Notes under the pieces: model-generated
What the model was told of the DNA's origin: nothing
The model's database searches: none
What the model saw: the letters and a program-made list of their open reading frames with translations, nothing else
In this document: positions 63,038 through 64,000 of the stretch, piece by piece
Layout: the number at the start of each line of letters is the position of its first letter
How positions within the stretch are numbered: the first letter of the stretch is position 1
Program-made: the position numbers and the translations under genes
NCBI RefSeq assembly: GCF_030817535.1
Contig: NZ_JAUSZL010000004.1
Span: 1-64,000 of the forward strand
DNA length: 64,000 nucleotides
Reading direction: 5' to 3'
Source of the DNA: Streptomyces sp. V3I8
GTDB taxonomy: Bacteria; Actinomycetota; Actinomycetes; Streptomycetales; Streptomycetaceae

Positions 63038-63793
63038 GCGCGGCACCCCATCATGGGGCGCTGCACGCATGCTCCACGACCGCTCGACGTCCCGGGGCGT
63101 TGACCGGAATTCGAGCGGTCACCCCAACAGTGACACCATGTCGTTCCATGTGATCGTTACCGGGGCGGGTACGGGTGGCGGATTTCCGGCCCCTTGGCTG
63201 AAACGGGCCGGGGTCCAGGCGACTGCCCACCCACATGACCGGATTCGTTCCGGCAGCTTCCACGGACACCGCACCGGTACCGGGAAGGTGAGGAACAGCG
63301 TCACGGCAGGTGCGCAATTCGCCGATGATGTCGGCTTCCGGGTGCGGCGACCGCGCCTTCCTGCTGCAGGTATCACCGATTTCGGTCTCCTTTCCATGAC
63401 CGTGAGAGTTCCGGTCACCCCGGGGTGCGCGGACTGCGCCCGTGCGAGGCCTTGCATGGGATATCGATCCTCTTCGCCCTCGGGGGAGCTTTGGGAATTT
63501 TGCCGGGAATCCGGCATGTGGAGGAGTTCACGCGGCCGCAAGACGCCACGGTCGAGTACAGCACCGGCAACAGCACGGGGCCGGCCGGGAATGGGACCGG
63601 CTTGTTCCAGGGCAGCGCGCGCGACCGCGTCAACCGGAATCCCAGTGGCCGATTTCCGCCGGGCGCCGCGCAGCCGCGCGGCGCGGCGCGGGCGAAGTCC
63701 GTCGGCGTCCTCCCCACCCGTCGGGGAGCCGAGGATGCCGCGCTTTCTGCCGTCGCGCCGGGCGACCTGCCGCGGTGCGGAGGGGAGGGCGAA
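63038..63793. other. Gene-poor stretch before the right-edge gene
   Basis: Open frames exist on both strands but none looks like a protein: the plus frame from 63138 starts MSFHVIVTGAGTGGG yet degenerates into Arg/Ser-rich sequence, and the minus frame is Arg/Pro-rich. Base composition dips in GC at about 63360-63500, as in a regulatory region. It should hold the promoter of the glycosyltransferase and of the gene at 63794. Confidence 0.35.
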
Positions 63794-64000
63794 ATGCGTC
63801 AGCGGCTCAGCCGGTGGTTGACAGCTCTTGCCAAGACGCTGCAGCAGGGCCTCATCGCCCTCGCGGAGTGGAACGGGTGCACACCGGCGTTCCGGCATCT
63901 GCTCGAGCAGGACACGAGCCAAGAGGAGCAGCTGCCGGATCCGGCCGCCACTCCCCCGGGGCATCCGGAGCGGCTGCTGCCGCACGTGCCGCCCACCGCG
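63794..64000 (+). CDS. Partial gene running off the right edge
   Basis: Starts ATG 63794 with a very strong ribosome binding site (GGAGGGGAGGG). The first 69 residues, MRQRLSRWLTALAKTLQQGL then IALAEWNGCTPAFRHLLEQD, are an amphipathic helix followed by a Pro/Glu-rich stretch. The stop is outside the window. Family not recognised from this much. Confidence 0.55.
   Translation, partial: MRQRLSRWLTALAKTLQQGLIALAEWNGCTPAFRHLLEQDTSQEEQLPDPAATPPGHPERLLPHVPPTA

Noticed and set aside
63138..63821. Plus-strand frame starting MSFHVIVTGAGTGGG
   Set aside because: Looks like a dinucleotide-binding start for 15 residues but then degenerates into Arg/Ser-rich sequence without any fold pattern.
63119..63985. 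288-residue minus-strand open frame at the right edge
   Set aside because: Arg-rich antisense-type composition; the plus strand has a strong ribosome binding site and a better frame at 63794.

Overview
The window reads as the left end of a linear replicon (chromosome arm or linear plasmid) of a high-GC actinomycete, most likely Streptomyces. The first 220 bases are a run of nested palindromes whose triloops read GNA on the bottom strand, as in Streptomyces telomeres. They are followed by a telomere-proximal TtrA-type helicase gene. Streptomyces-typical families (DUF6233, DUF6158, DUF6131, a SapA-like protein, ANTAR/STAS/RsbA-type regulators, a BldC/MerR-like regulator) and TTA leucine codons support this. 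No housekeeping gene, tRNA or rRNA was seen; the whole window is accessory DNA.

Layout. 0-3.6 kb: telomere, terminal helicase, decayed CRISPR-like repeats and the stump of an ISL3-type element. 3.6-11.6 kb: a small membrane protein, an alpha/beta hydrolase, then a tightly coupled six-gene minus-strand operon (KamA-type radical SAM aminomutase, JmjC/cupin-like oxygenase, SAM methyltransferase, PGM1-like ATP-grasp ligase, SET-domain protein, large unknown protein). 11.7-19.9 kb: a divergent four-gene plus-strand operon (TPR-CHAT protease, HTH-NB-ARC-TPR STAND NTPase, phosphotransferase-like protein, membrane protein). These two operons are the best candidates for undescribed systems: the first looks biosynthetic or modifying, the second like a conflict or cell-death module.

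20-27 kb: a macrolide-phosphotransferase-like gene, a PHP phosphatase, an ISL3-family element carrying an acetyltransferase, a methyltransferase, and a decayed second copy of the terminal helicase with its small partner gene. 27-44 kb: mostly small Streptomyces genes, a HEAT-repeat protein, a replication-relaxation protein next to interleaved inverted repeats, regulators (ANTAR, HATPase, STAS, MerR-like), a large CocE/X-Pro-type hydrolase, and many gene stumps. 44-50 kb: a long pentapeptide-repeat membrane protein and a signalling cluster (GAF-ANTAR, STAS, MEDS-STAS, MEDS-HATPase). 50-64 kb: a GH10 xylanase lipoprotein, more CRISPR-like repeats, a broken AbiEii toxin gene, several small secreted proteins (I36 inhibitor, SapA-like), a ZIP transporter, wrecks of ISAs1, IS110 and IS630 transposases, an antibiotic-type glycosyltransferase and a partial gene at the right edge.

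The region shows repeated copying and decay. At least five partial copies of one small ribbon-helix-helix-like coding module, three copies of an ANTAR gene end, two cation-transporter stumps, two DUF6233 copies and two sets of CRISPR-like repeats are spread through the window. Functions are inferred from protein motifs read by eye; no database search was possible.
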